Program-made: the position numbers and the translations under genes
The notes under the pieces: model-generated
What the model saw: only the letters and a program-made list of their open reading frames with translations
The model's database searches: none
What the model was told of the DNA's origin: nothing
In this document: piece by piece, positions 20,703-30,906 of the stretch
Position numbering within the stretch: the first letter of the stretch is position 1
How the letters are laid out: every line of letters starts with the position of its first letter
From: JBHHYU01 sp046757725
Lineage (GTDB): Bacteria > Desulfobacterota > Binatia > UBA9968
Assembly: GCA_046757725.1 (NCBI GenBank)
Contig: JBHHYU010000023.1
Coordinates: forward strand, 1 to 34,234
DNA: 34,234 nt
Direction of reading: 5' to 3'

Positions 20703-23700
20703 CTATGCCTGTGCCGCTTCCGAAACCTCCAAGTCCTTTTGCTCTGCCTCCTCCATTTCTAAATCTAATTCGGAGTATTTGGAAAACCCTGTACCGGCCG
20801 GGATCAACCTACCCATAATCACATTTTCCTTGAGTCCCCGGAGGAGATCAACCTTTCCGTGAATGGCTGTCTCGGTCAAGACTTTGGTTGTCTCTTGAAA
20901 AGAAGCCGCGGATATGAAGCTCTCCGTAGAGAGAGAGGCCTTAGTAATACCCAGGAGAAGGGGTTCGGCCACGGCAGGTTTCTCGCCTCGAGCGATCGTC
21001 TGCTGATTCTCTTCCTCAAATTGCCACTTCTCCACGTGGTCCCCAATAAGAAAATCGGTATCGCCCACTTCCTTGATTCTCACACGGCGGAGCATTTGTC
21101 GAACGATAACTTCAATATGCTTGTCATTAATCCGAACTCCCTGGAGCCGATAGATTTCCTGTACCTCGTCTACAAGGTACTTCGCCAAGGCTTTCTCTCC
21201 CAGGATATTGAGGATGTCATGCGGATTGGAAGAACCGTCCATTAAAGGTTCGCCGGCCTTAACACGATCCCCCTCTGGAACGCTGATGTGTTTCCCTTTT
21301 TGAATCAAATAGTCTCTAGACTCTCCCACATCCGGAGTTATTATGACCTTACGTTTCCCCTTAGTATCTCTGCCAAAGGAAACTACCCCGTCGATCTCAC
21401 TGATGATGGCGAATTCCTTCGGCTTGCGTGCTTCGAACAATTCGGCTACTCGCGGTAAGCCCCCAGTAATATCTTTCGTTTTAGTTGTCTCGCGCGGGAT
21501 CTTGGCCAACACCTCACCCGCGGACACCGCCTGTCCTTCCTGCACATGAATATTGGCACCAACAGGCAAAAGGTAGCGGGCCTCGGTAGTTTGAGACAAA
21601 CGAGCCGTGCGCCCTCCCGTGTCCTTAATCGAGATCCGGGGCCGTTTATCTATCTCCTTAAAGTCAATGATGACTTTCGTTGAAAGCCCGGTCCGTTCAT
21701 CTACCTTTTCCTCCATCGTCGTTCCTTCGATTACATCACCAAATTTGATTGTCCCGCTCGTCTCCGTAAGGATAGGAATGGTATAGGGATCCCACTCTGC
21801 TAGGAGCTCCCCAGCTTTGAGCTTGGATCCATCCTTCTTTTTCAGTTTTGCACCATAGACTACCGGATAACGTGCTCTCTCTCTTTCTCTACCCGCTGTC
21901 TTGTCCTCTCCATCCGGGTAGTCCACAATAGCAATCTCGCCATTTCGATTCATCACCACGAGATCACCCTCCTTATTGGTAACGGTGGCGATATTGATAA
22001 ACTTGAGGAATCCGTCATTGCGAGCTTCTAGAGTTGTTTGCTCCGCCCTTCTGCTAGCCGTTCCTCCAATATGAAAGGTTCGCATGGTGAGCTGGGTTCC
22101 GGGTTCTCCAATCGACTGGGCCGCAATGACCCCGATGGCTTCACCAAGATTCACCGTAGAACCTCGTGCCAGATCCCGACCATAACACATGACACAGACC
22201 CCTCGCCTCGATTGACATGTAAGCACGGACCGTATCCGGATTCGCTCCAAACCCGCATCTTCAATCTGCTGGACGAGATTCTCATCAATCTCCTGGTTGC
22301 CCCGAACGATCACTTCGCCGGTAAACGGATCTTTGACGTCCTCCAGGGCGACTCTACCAAGCACTCGGTCTCCGAGCGGTTGGATGATCTCCCCCCCTTC
22401 CATCAGTGGAGTGATCTCAATGCCATCCAACGTACCACAGTTCTCCTCTGTAATGACTGAGTCCTGCGCCACATCCACGAGTCGACGTGTGAGATATCCG
22501 GAATTTGCGGTCTTGAGAGCTGTATCGGCTAGTCCCTTGCGCGCCCCGTGCGTTGAAATAAAATACTGCAACACCGTGAGCCCCTCACGGAAGTTGGCGG
22601 TAATCGGTGTTTCAATGATCTCTCCTGAGGGTTTTGCCATAAGCCCACGCATGCCCGCAAGCTGGCGAATCTGCTGAGCACTTCCGCGCGCTCCTGAATC
22701 AGCCATCATGAAAATCGGATTAAAGCTTGGGACAGTAACCGCCTTTCCTGCCTCATCCGTAATGGTCTCCGTGCCAAGATCATGCAACATCTCGTCAGCG
22801 ACCCGGTCGGTCACCTCAGCCCAAATATCGACCACCTTGTTGTATCGTTCTCCATCCGTGATCAGACCGTTCTTATACTGCTCCTCAATCTCACGCACAT
22901 TCTCATGGGCACTCTTGAGCAATGCTTCCTTACCGCTGGGAATGACCATATCTCTAATCGATATGGATATCCCAGCTTTGGTGGCATAATGATAACCGAT
23001 ATCCTTGAGCTTATCTCCAAGGATCACCGTCGACTTATTTCCCGCTAGTCGGTAGCTCAGGTCAATAAGGTTTGCCAGTTCCTTCTTCTTCATAACCTGA
23101 TTGATTTCCTTAAAAGGGATGAACGAGGGGACGACCTCAGACAGGAGGACACGTCCTACTGTGGTATTGACCCTTTCTCCATTAATTCGAACGGTAATCC
23201 GTGCCTGGAGGTCTATTGCTTCCTGGTCATAAGCGATTCGCACCTCTTGCGGATTAGCAAATACTCGGTCTCTCCCCTTGGCTAGCGGCCGTTCCCGAGT
23301 CAAATAATAAAGACCCAAAACAACATCCTGCGTGGGGACAATGATCGGTTTACCGTTGGCAGGTGATAGTATATTGTTGGTCGACATCATGAGCGCCCTA
23401 GCCTCTACCTGAGCCTCTACGGAAAGTGGAACATGAACTGCCATTTGATCCCCATCGAAATCGGCATTGTAAGCGGCGCACACCAGTGGGTGGAGCTGTA
23501 TGGCCTTACCCTCTATCAGCATCGGCTCAAAGGCTTGGATCCCAAGCCGATGTAAGGTTGGAGCCCGGTTGAGCAGAACAGGGTGTTCCTGAGTCACCTC
23601 ATCTAAGATATCCCAAACCTCAGGCCGTTCCTTTTCCACCAACTTCTTGGCGCTCTTGATGGTGGTAACATAGCCTCTCTCTTCTAACTTGTTGTAAATA

Positions 23701-24863
23701 AATGGCTTGAAAAGCTCTAGCGCCATTTTCTTCGGAAGTCCGCATTGGTGAAGCCGGAGTTCAGGACCTACCACAATCACCGATCGGCCTGAATAATCAA
23801 CTCTCTTTCCTAGGAGGTTTTGACGGAAGCGCCCAGTTTTTCCCTTAAGCATTTCGCTCAGTGACTTAAGAGGTCGGCGGTTCTGACCCGTAATAGCCCT
23901 TCCCCGGCGCCCATTATCGAACAAAGCGTCCACCGCTTCCTGCAGCATGCGTTTCTCATTTCGGATAATCATATCCGGGGCATTAAGCTCCATGAGCCTT
24001 TTAAGGCGATTGTTCCGATTGATTACACGACGATAGAGATCATTGAGATCGGAGGTGGCAAATCGACCCCCGTCCAGAGGGACGAGGGGGCGGAGATCTG
24101 GAGGGATTACCGGAATTACCTGAAGAACCATCCACTCCGGCCGGTTCCCTGCATTTTTATCTAGCCGACTCCCCGAGGTTTTAAAAGCATTAACAACCTT
24201 CAGCCGTTTCGCTAACTTTTTGCGTCGGACCTCGGAGTTCGCGCTACGCATCTCTTGGCGCAGTTCTTCAGAAAGCTTTTGAACATCTAAGGCCATGAGA
24301 AGCTTACGGACCGCTGCGGCACCTATCTCTGCGGTAAAGTTTGGACCATACTCCTCAAGGGCCTTGCGGTAACGGGCTTCGGTGAGAAGCTCCTTGTATT
24401 GGAGAGGCGTCGAGCCGGAATCGGTCACCACATAAGATTCAAAATAAAGAACCTTCTCGATATCCTTAAGGGACATGTCGAGGAGGGCACCAATGCGACT
24501 TGGGAGACTCTTCAAAAACCAGATGTGAACCACTGGCGTCGCCAACTCAATATGCCCCATACGTTCGCGGCGAACCTTCGATTGAATGACCTCAACGCCA
24601 CATTTTTCACACACAACGCCTCGATGGCGCATCCTTTTATATTTGCCACAGTTGCATTCGTAGTCCTTGGTCGGACCAAATATCTTAGCGCAGAAAAGAC
24701 CGTCACGCTCAGGCTTGAAAGTCCTATAATTAATGGTCTCCGGTTTTTTTACCTCCCCATGAGACCAAGACCTGATCTTTTCAGGCGACGCGAGTGATAC
24801 TTTGATCGCATTGAAACTTAACGGGTTTTTTGGCTTTTCAAAGAGATTAAATAGATCTTCCAT
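20703..24863 (-). CDS. rpoC: DNA-directed RNA polymerase beta' subunit
   Basis: 1386 residues, near the E. coli size (1407). Zinc site 1 has Cys70, Cys72, Cys85 and Cys88. The catalytic NADFDGD motif with three Asp residues for Mg2+ lies at about 466-472, and the second zinc site around CQSRRGVCVMCYG. The trigger loop start (MRTFHIGGTASRR) is followed by an insertion of roughly 180 residues, like the SI3 insertion of Proteobacteria. The 116-nt gap before it contains repeat-like sequence. The C-terminal tail is acidic (EMEEAEQKDLEVSE). Confidence 0.99.
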   Translation of the reverse strand: MEDLFNLFEKPKNPLSFNAIKVSLASPEKIRSWSHGEVKKPETINYRTFKPERDGLFCAKIFGPTKDYECNCGKYKRMRHRGVVCEKCGVEVIQSKVRRERMGHIELATPVVHIWFLKSLPSRIGALLDMSLKDIEKVLYFESYVVTDSGSTPLQYKELLTEARYRKALEEYGPNFTAEIGAAAVRKLLMALDVQKLSEELRQEMRSANSEVRRKKLAKRLKVVNAFKTSGSRLDKNAGNRPEWMVLQVIPVIPPDLRPLVPLDGGRFATSDLNDLYRRVINRNNRLKRLMELNAPDMIIRNEKRMLQEAVDALFDNGRRGRAITGQNRRPLKSLSEMLKGKTGRFRQNLLGKRVDYSGRSVIVVGPELRLHQCGLPKKMALELFKPFIYNKLEERGYVTTIKSAKKLVEKERPEVWDILDEVTQEHPVLLNRAPTLHRLGIQAFEPMLIEGKAIQLHPLVCAAYNADFDGDQMAVHVPLSVEAQVEARALMMSTNNILSPANGKPIIVPTQDVVLGLYYLTRERPLAKGRDRVFANPQEVRIAYDQEAIDLQARITVRINGERVNTTVGRVLLSEVVPSFIPFKEINQVMKKKELANLIDLSYRLAGNKSTVILGDKLKDIGYHYATKAGISISIRDMVIPSGKEALLKSAHENVREIEEQYKNGLITDGERYNKVVDIWAEVTDRVADEMLHDLGTETITDEAGKAVTVPSFNPIFMMADSGARGSAQQIRQLAGMRGLMAKPSGEIIETPITANFREGLTVLQYFISTHGARKGLADTALKTANSGYLTRRLVDVAQDSVITEENCGTLDGIEITPLMEGGEIIQPLGDRVLGRVALEDVKDPFTGEVIVRGNQEIDENLVQQIEDAGLERIRIRSVLTCQSRRGVCVMCYGRDLARGSTVNLGEAIGVIAAQSIGEPGTQLTMRTFHIGGTASRRAEQTTLEARNDGFLKFINIATVTNKEGDLVVMNRNGEIAIVDYPDGEDKTAGRERERARYPVVYGAKLKKKDGSKLKAGELLAEWDPYTIPILTETSGTIKFGDVIEGTTMEEKVDERTGLSTKVIIDFKEIDKRPRISIKDTGGRTARLSQTTEARYLLPVGANIHVQEGQAVSAGEVLAKIPRETTKTKDITGGLPRVAELFEARKPKEFAIISEIDGVVSFGRDTKGKRKVIITPDVGESRDYLIQKGKHISVPEGDRVKAGEPLMDGSSNPHDILNILGEKALAKYLVDEVQEIYRLQGVRINDKHIEVIVRQMLRRVRIKEVGDTDFLIGDHVEKWQFEEENQQTIARGEKPAVAEPLLLGITKASLSTESFISAASFQETTKVLTETAIHGKVDLLRGLKENVIMGRLIPAGTGFSKYSELDLEMEEAEQKDLEVSEAAQA

Positions 24864-24979
24864 AGATCAACCCTCATTAGGAATACGGAGAAATACGGTA
24901 CCTAGAAATCAGAATCCGGAATCTTTCTGCTGTCTTCCAGCTCACGAACTCGATTTCCGCCACTTTACCCTCTCTGCCT
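24864..24979. repeat. rpoB-rpoC gap with repeat-like sequence
   Basis: ATCAGAATCC at 24908-24917 is identical to a piece of the rpsK-rpsD gap (4323-4332), followed by GGAATCTTTCTG. The 116-nt spacing is longer than usual between rpoB and rpoC. I see no terminator or promoter. Confidence 0.4.
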
Positions 24980-27900
24980 TCAATATGTTTCTTCCACCAG
25001 GTTCACATCTAAACCTAAACTCTGTAATTCTTTGAGCATCACGTTGAAGGACTCCGGCAAGCCGGGCTCCAGTAAGTTATCGCCTTTGACAATAGCCTCA
25101 TACATCCGGGTCCGACCCACGACATCGTCAGATTTTACCGTGAGCATCTCTTGAAGCGTGTACGCGGCCCCGTAAGCTTCCAGGGCCCAGACCTCCATCT
25201 CCCCCAAGCGTTGCCCCCCAAACTGCGCCTTTCCACCAAGTGGCTGCTGGGTTACAAGAGAATAGGGCCCAGTGGAACGAGCATGGATCTTATCGTCCAC
25301 CAAGTGGTGAAGCTTCATGATATACATGACCCCTACTGTAACCTGCTGGTCGAAGCGCTTGCCGGTTCGGCCATCAAAAAGGTCCACTTGCCCCGTAATC
25401 GGGAGCCCGGCCTTTCTGAGGAGATTGAAGATTTCCTCTTCCGAGGCTCCATCGAAGACCGGTGACGCCAAAGGGATTCCTTTGCGGTATTTTTCCGCTA
25501 GCTTGAGCAGATCCGAATCCTTAACCCCTTCGATAAACTCACCGATATCCCGGGAACCCAGAAAATCCTTGAGTCGACGACGAACCGCATCTGTATCCGG
25601 ACGGCCGTTGTCTAATTGCTCTTCAATCTGTTTCCCAAGATTTTGAGCTGCCCATCCTAAATGGGCCTCCAAAATCTGCCCCACGTTCATTCTGGAAGGG
25701 ACACCCAAGGGATTCAACACAACATCCACAGGGGTCCCATCTTTCAGATAAGGCATGTCTTCTTCCGGCAGGATTCGAGAGAGGACACCCTTGTTGCCAT
25801 GTCGCCCAGCCATTTTATCTCCAACCTGCAGTTTGCGCTTGATAGCGACAAAAACCTTAACCATCTTGATGACCCCCGGGGGAAGCTCGTCTCCGGTCTT
25901 AAGTTTGTTAATCTTGTCTTGAAAGACCATTTTAATCAGGTCAATTTGTTCCGCACTGCCCCCTACGATACGCTCGAGTTCTGCCTGCACCGACTCATGG
26001 TCTACTCGAATGTCCCCCCAATAGGCCATAGGAATCTGTTCGATATCTTGTTCAGTGATCTCTTTCCCTTTGCTCAGAAGAACCTTTCGGTTATCATCGC
26101 TCAGCCGCACAGCTAGACGACGACCTACAAGAAGCTTCTTGAGGCGTTTGAGTGCCCCGTCTTGGACAATACGAATCTCATCTTGCTGGTCTTTTTTCAG
26201 CCGGGTGATTTCCCCGTCCTCAATGACTTTGCTCCTCTCATCTTTGCCGATTCCCTTTCGTGAGAAGATCCGTACATTGATGACCGTTCCTTCCACCCCT
26301 GGGGGAACCCGCAAAGAGGTATCTCGCACCTCGCCAGCCTTTTCCCCAAAAATAGCACGTAGAAGTTTCTCTTCGGGGGAGAGCTGAGTTTCCCCCTTGG
26401 GGGTAATCTTACCAACCAGGATATCTCCTGGCTTCACCTCCGCCCCGATACGAATGATACCGCTCTCATCGAGGTCGGTTAGGGCCTCATCACCGACGTT
26501 GGGGGTATCCCTCGTGATATCTTCAGGGCCAAGTTTGGTGTCACGGGAAACACACTCAAACTCTTCAATGTGTATAGAGGTGAAAATATCTTCTTTCACT
26601 ACCCGCTCGCTGATCAGAATTGAATCCTCAAAGTTATACCCGCCCCAAGGCATGAGGGCTACTAAGACGTTCCGGCCCAAGGCCAGTTCACCCATCTCGG
26701 TCGACGGTCCATCGGCAATGACATCCCCGGCCTTTACATGATCCCCCACAACCACGATTGGCCTCTGATTGATACAGGTATTTTGATTGGAACGTTGGTA
26801 TTTTACGAGGCTGTAAATGTCCACCCCGGTATCTCGGTGCGAACCAGACGGCCGATCTGCTTTGACCACAATTCGCGTAGAGTCAACGCTCTCCACTATT
26901 CCATCACGCCAGGGAACTATGGTCACGCCGGAATCACGTGCCACAACCTTTTCCATCCCTGTACCCACTAAAGGAGACTCGGTACGGAGCAAGGGGACCG
27001 CTTGGCGTTGCATGTTGGACCCCATTAAGGCGCGATTAGCATCATCGTTTTCAAGAAAAGGAATGAGGGAGGCAGCCACACTTACTAACTGGTTCGGTGA
27101 GACATCCATGAAATCTATTTCTTCAGGCCGCGCCATGATAAATTCACCACCCTTACGCGCAGAAACAAGATCTATGGTGAAGCTCCCTCGGTTGTTGATC
27201 GGCGCATTGGCCTGGGCAATCACATGATCCTCTTCTTCAAGCGCAGAGAGATAACGGACTCGATCGGTCACTCGTCCATTCTCCACCTCGCGATAAGGGG
27301 TTTCGATAAAACCAAACTCGTTCACCCTCGCATAGGTTGCGAGGGAAGCGATTAAACCGATGTTAGGACCCTCCGGGGTTTCTATAGGACAAACCCGGCC
27401 ATAGTGCGTCGGATGTACGTCGCGGACTTCAAAACCGGCTCGCTCCCTCGTCAGACCCCCTGGGCCCAAAGCCGAAAGACGACGCTTGTGCGTAATCACC
27501 GAAAGGGGGTTGGTTTGATCCATAAACTGGGAAAGCTGGCTGGAACCAAAGAATTCCTTGAGGGCCGCAGAAACTGGTTTGTAATTGATCAGCTCCTGGG
27601 GCATGAGAGTTTCCACATCCTGCAGGCTCATTTTTTCCTTGATGACCCTTTCCATTCTCACTAGGCCTACCCGAAAATGATTCTCTACTAATTCGCCGAC
27701 AGCCCTAACACGTCGATTTCCGAGATGGTCAATATCGTCAACCGAGCCGTTGCCATTTCTCAACTCCATAAGGTAACGTACCACCTCCAAAATATCTTCC
27801 TTGCGCAATGTCCCCTGTTCTAGGGGTACGTCCCGTCTGAGCCTATGATTCAACTTGAGCCTTCCCACCTTGGATAGATCGTAACGATCCGGGTTGAAAA

Positions 27901-29089
27901 ATAGATTATTAAAAAAAGCCGTGGCGGATTCGATGGTCGGGGGATTCCCGGGGCTAAGCCTGCGGTAGATCTCCAAAATGGCATCCTGTGATGAATGAAT
28001 CTTGTCTTGAAGCAAGGTGTTCCGCAAATAGGGACCTACACCAGAATCATCGAAGAACAAAACTTCAACTTCAGAAATCCCCTTTTCCCTGATTAGATCC
28101 AGCCTTTCCTGGGTAAATTCCTGGTTACACTCCACGAGGACCGTCTGATTTTCAGGGTCCACAATATCATGGGCGGCAACCCGCCCAATGATGTCATCCC
28201 ATGAAATGGGGACCTGCTTAACCCGCGCCTGCTCTAATTGGCGGATCAGAGGACGTGTGAATTTTTTTCCCTCCTTGACAATGAGGGTATGGTTCTTTGG
28301 ATCGCGCACGTCGGCACCCGCCTTTAATCCCGTGAGATGATTAGGCTTAAACTCCAACATGGGCTTACGTTCCCCGAGTACAAGCTTATCGGTTTTGTGA
28401 AAATAGCTGAGTAGATCTTCAGCGGTCATCCCTAATGCCCTCAACAAGACCGTGGCATGAAACTTACGCCGCCGATCGATACGAACATAAAGGATATCTC
28501 TTGGATCGAACTCAAAATCCATCCAGGAGCCACGGTAAGGAATAACTCGGGCAGAGTAAAGAAACTTGCCACTAGCATGGGTCTTTCCCTTATCGTGTTC
28601 GAAAAATACCCCAGGAGATCGGTGGAGCTGGCTAACGATCACTCTCTCCGTCCCATTGACCATAAAGGTACCGTTAGTTGTCATCAGCGGGATCTCGCCG
28701 AAATAAACCTCTTGCTCTTTGACGTTTTTAATGCTCCGACTGCTGGTCTGAGGATCCACATCCCACAATACCAGTTGAATGGTGACTTTCAGGGGAGCGG
28801 CATAGGTCATGCCCCGCTGATGGCATTCTTCCACATCATACTTCGGTTCTCCGAGCCCATAACTTACAAACTCCAGGGAGGCTGTTTCATTGAAATCTTT
28901 AATAGGAAAAACAGACCCAAAGACCTCTTGAAGTCCTAGGTTTTGGCGTTGGTTCAGAGCAACGTCTTTCTGCAGAAAGTTGTCATAGGAGTTTTTCTGA
29001 ATCTCAACCAGGTAGGGTAAATCAATGATCTTTTTAATCCTACCAAAACTTCGGTGAAATTTTAAGTTATTGGCGACTTGAGATAGCAT
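24980..29089 (-). CDS. rpoB: DNA-directed RNA polymerase beta subunit
   Basis: 1369 residues, slightly longer than E. coli (1342). The rifampicin pocket, about residues 515-545 here, reads GSSQLSQFMDQTNPLSVITH then KRRLSALGPGG; the key positions Q513, F514, D516, H526, R529 and S531 (E. coli numbering) are wild type, but position 518 is Thr and 523 is Val rather than Asn and Glu. The nucleotide-binding region QVGDKMAGRHGNKGV and the proteobacterial-type insertion before it (around 940-1040) are present. AGAGGAG precedes the ATG. Confidence 0.99.
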   Translation of the reverse strand: MLSQVANNLKFHRSFGRIKKIIDLPYLVEIQKNSYDNFLQKDVALNQRQNLGLQEVFGSVFPIKDFNETASLEFVSYGLGEPKYDVEECHQRGMTYAAPLKVTIQLVLWDVDPQTSSRSIKNVKEQEVYFGEIPLMTTNGTFMVNGTERVIVSQLHRSPGVFFEHDKGKTHASGKFLYSARVIPYRGSWMDFEFDPRDILYVRIDRRRKFHATVLLRALGMTAEDLLSYFHKTDKLVLGERKPMLEFKPNHLTGLKAGADVRDPKNHTLIVKEGKKFTRPLIRQLEQARVKQVPISWDDIIGRVAAHDIVDPENQTVLVECNQEFTQERLDLIREKGISEVEVLFFDDSGVGPYLRNTLLQDKIHSSQDAILEIYRRLSPGNPPTIESATAFFNNLFFNPDRYDLSKVGRLKLNHRLRRDVPLEQGTLRKEDILEVVRYLMELRNGNGSVDDIDHLGNRRVRAVGELVENHFRVGLVRMERVIKEKMSLQDVETLMPQELINYKPVSAALKEFFGSSQLSQFMDQTNPLSVITHKRRLSALGPGGLTRERAGFEVRDVHPTHYGRVCPIETPEGPNIGLIASLATYARVNEFGFIETPYREVENGRVTDRVRYLSALEEEDHVIAQANAPINNRGSFTIDLVSARKGGEFIMARPEEIDFMDVSPNQLVSVAASLIPFLENDDANRALMGSNMQRQAVPLLRTESPLVGTGMEKVVARDSGVTIVPWRDGIVESVDSTRIVVKADRPSGSHRDTGVDIYSLVKYQRSNQNTCINQRPIVVVGDHVKAGDVIADGPSTEMGELALGRNVLVALMPWGGYNFEDSILISERVVKEDIFTSIHIEEFECVSRDTKLGPEDITRDTPNVGDEALTDLDESGIIRIGAEVKPGDILVGKITPKGETQLSPEEKLLRAIFGEKAGEVRDTSLRVPPGVEGTVINVRIFSRKGIGKDERSKVIEDGEITRLKKDQQDEIRIVQDGALKRLKKLLVGRRLAVRLSDDNRKVLLSKGKEITEQDIEQIPMAYWGDIRVDHESVQAELERIVGGSAEQIDLIKMVFQDKINKLKTGDELPPGVIKMVKVFVAIKRKLQVGDKMAGRHGNKGVLSRILPEEDMPYLKDGTPVDVVLNPLGVPSRMNVGQILEAHLGWAAQNLGKQIEEQLDNGRPDTDAVRRRLKDFLGSRDIGEFIEGVKDSDLLKLAEKYRKGIPLASPVFDGASEEEIFNLLRKAGLPITGQVDLFDGRTGKRFDQQVTVGVMYIMKLHHLVDDKIHARSTGPYSLVTQQPLGGKAQFGGQRLGEMEVWALEAYGAAYTLQEMLTVKSDDVVGRTRMYEAIVKGDNLLEPGLPESFNVMLKELQSLGLDVNLVEETY

Positions 29090-29145
29090 TTTAGGGCTCC
29101 TCTATGCGTTAAGCTCTCAACCTCTGCCTCACGGGAAGCGCAGCT

Positions 29146-29523
29146 TTACTTAATCTCGACTTGGCCGCCTACTTCTTCGATTTTCTTCTTGATCGTCTCC
29201 GCATCAGCCTTGGATACACCCTCCTTGACTGGCTTGGGGGCTCCATCCACCAGATCCTTTGCCTCTTTTAAACCTAAACCGGTGAGCTCTCGCACCACTT
29301 TAATCACCTGGATTTTCTTGTCTCCCACCCCACTCAGCACCGCGTCGAATTCCGTTTTTTCCTCTGCCGCCGCCGCAGGCCCGGCCTGAGCCGCCGCCAC
29401 AGCCACCGGCGCTGCAGCACTTACCCCCAATTCTTCCTCTAACTCTTTCACCAACGCTGACGCATCCATCAGCGTCATATTTTTAATATATCCCTTTACC
29501 TGATCTCGCGTCACTTCTGCCAT
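29146..29523 (-). CDS. rplL: 50S ribosomal protein L7/L12
   Basis: 125 residues. L7/L12 forms the flexible stalk that recruits translation GTPases. The N-terminal dimerisation domain (MTLMDASALVKELEEELG, about 16-33) is followed by an Ala-rich hinge (about 34-53) and the C-terminal domain with GVGDKKIQVIKVVRELTGLG and LKEAKDLVDGAPKPVKEG. Its start follows rplJ by 42 nt. The 56-nt gap to rpoB has no obvious attenuator hairpin. Confidence 0.98.
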   Translation of the reverse strand: MAEVTRDQVKGYIKNMTLMDASALVKELEEELGVSAAAPVAVAAAQAGPAAAAEEKTEFDAVLSGVGDKKIQVIKVVRELTGLGLKEAKDLVDGAPKPVKEGVSKADAETIKKKIEEVGGQVEIK

Positions 29524-29565
29524 GAATCCTTACCCCCTTTTACTGGATATTTCAGATCGTCCGTT

Positions 29566-30111
29566 TTAAGTTTCTAACTTTCCTTTGCGTAGCGTTTCCA
29601 CAAGCCTTACCACCCTCGCACCCGGCTCTTGGACCAAGCGAAGGAGTTGAACCGCGGGGGCCTGCATGAGGGCAAGGAGTTTGGCCTGAAGCTCCGACCG
29701 ACTAGGCATCTGGGCCAAGACCTTAACCTTGGCTTGGTCTAAGAACTCCCCCTCTAGCATACCACCTTTAATGGTCAGCTTCTGATTTCCCTCGATAAAT
29801 TTGACCAAAGCCTTCGAGAGGGTTACCGGATCTTCATAACCAAAGACCCACCCCGTCGGACCTTTAAGGAATTGATCCAGAGAATCATAGGTGGTATCTT
29901 TCAGGGCACGACGGACCATAGTATTTTTGATAACTTGGTACTCCCCTGCTGCCGCGCGAATCTCTTGCCGCAGCCGAGTCATCTGAGCCACTGTCAGCCC
30001 ACGGTATTCTGTCACGATAGCCATTTTGGCTGTCTTAAGCTTCGCTTGGACCGCGAGGACGCTCCTCGCCTTTTCTTCCTTATTCCTCCCTCTCGTTGCT
30101 AATTCAGTCAT
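29566..30111 (-). CDS. rplJ: 50S ribosomal protein L10
   Basis: 181 residues, slightly longer than E. coli (165). L10 binds 23S rRNA and anchors L12 dimers through its C-terminal helix. The core segment VTEYRGLTVAQMTRLRQEIR near residue 33 and KNTMVRRAL are typical. The ATG has AGGAG eight bases upstream. The 78-nt gap after rplA could hold an L10 leader, but I could not identify its kink-turn with confidence. Confidence 0.98.
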   Translation of the reverse strand: MTELATRGRNKEEKARSVLAVQAKLKTAKMAIVTEYRGLTVAQMTRLRQEIRAAAGEYQVIKNTMVRRALKDTTYDSLDQFLKGPTGWVFGYEDPVTLSKALVKFIEGNQKLTIKGGMLEGEFLDQAKVKVLAQMPSRSELQAKLLALMQAPAVQLLRLVQEPGARVVRLVETLRKGKLET

Positions 30112-30189
30112 TCCGTTTTCTCCTGAGCCGGTCCATTCAAACTGGCCTTATCTCTGTTATCATCCGTGGCCATTTTTACAGTGCTCGAA

Positions 30190-30894
30190 TCAGGCTGCCA
30201 TAGCCCGGATTTGAGCCAAGTCTATCTTGACCCCTGGCCCCATCGTGGTGGAAAGGGTTAGTCCACGAACATAATTACCCTTGGCTGAAGCCGGCTTGGC
30301 TCGTAGAATCGCGGTAAGAACAGCCTTTGCATTGTCCAGGAGCTTTTCCGCCCCGAAGGAGACCTTACCCACGGGCAGGTGAATGATTCCCGCCTTATCC
30401 ACTCTGAACTCAAGCTTACCCGCCTTGATCTCTTTCACTGCCTTTGCAATGTCCATAGTGACGGTCCCGGTCTTCGGATTGGGCATCAATCCTCTGGGGC
30501 CTAAAATCTTTCCGATCCTCCCAACCGAGCTCATCATGTCCGGAGTGGCAACAGCCTTGTCAAAGTCAACCCATCCATCACTGATTTTCTTGATAATCTC
30601 TTCGGCCCCGATAAAATCCGCACCAGCCTCCTGGGCCTCTCGTTGCTTCTCCCCCTTTGCGAAGGCAAGCACACGGACCACTTTTCCCAACCCATGGGGA
30701 AGGACGACGGTCCCGCGAACATTCTGGTCTGCCTGCCTTGGATCTACACCCAATCGAAGTGCCATCTCTACGGTCTCATCAAACTTTGCCCGGGCGGTTT
30801 CATGCATCCGACGGAACCCTTCCTCCAACGGATACCTCTGGTTACGATCCACCTGATCTACTACAGCACGATAGGCCTTTCCTTTTCGTTTCAT
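30190..30894 (-). CDS. rplA: 50S ribosomal protein L1
   Basis: 234 residues, the usual size. L1 forms the mobile stalk at the E site and in many bacteria represses rplK-rplA. Recognisable are DETVEMALRLGVDPRQADQ, the hinge GPRGLMPNPKTGTVTMD and the C-terminal NYVRGLTLSTTMGPGVKIDL. It begins 12 nt after rplK, as expected. Confidence 0.98.
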   Translation of the reverse strand: MKRKGKAYRAVVDQVDRNQRYPLEEGFRRMHETARAKFDETVEMALRLGVDPRQADQNVRGTVVLPHGLGKVVRVLAFAKGEKQREAQEAGADFIGAEEIIKKISDGWVDFDKAVATPDMMSSVGRIGKILGPRGLMPNPKTGTVTMDIAKAVKEIKAGKLEFRVDKAGIIHLPVGKVSFGAEKLLDNAKAVLTAILRAKPASAKGNYVRGLTLSTTMGPGVKIDLAQIRAMAA

Positions 30895-30906
30895 TTTTTA
30901 CCGCCT

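Noticed and set aside
29090..29145. Attenuator between rplL and rpoB
   Set aside because: Only a weak CTGC/GCAG pairing is present and there is no T-run.
30112..30189. L10 leader before rplJ
   Set aside because: The position fits, but I could not read a kink-turn and the expected paired arms with confidence in 78 nt.
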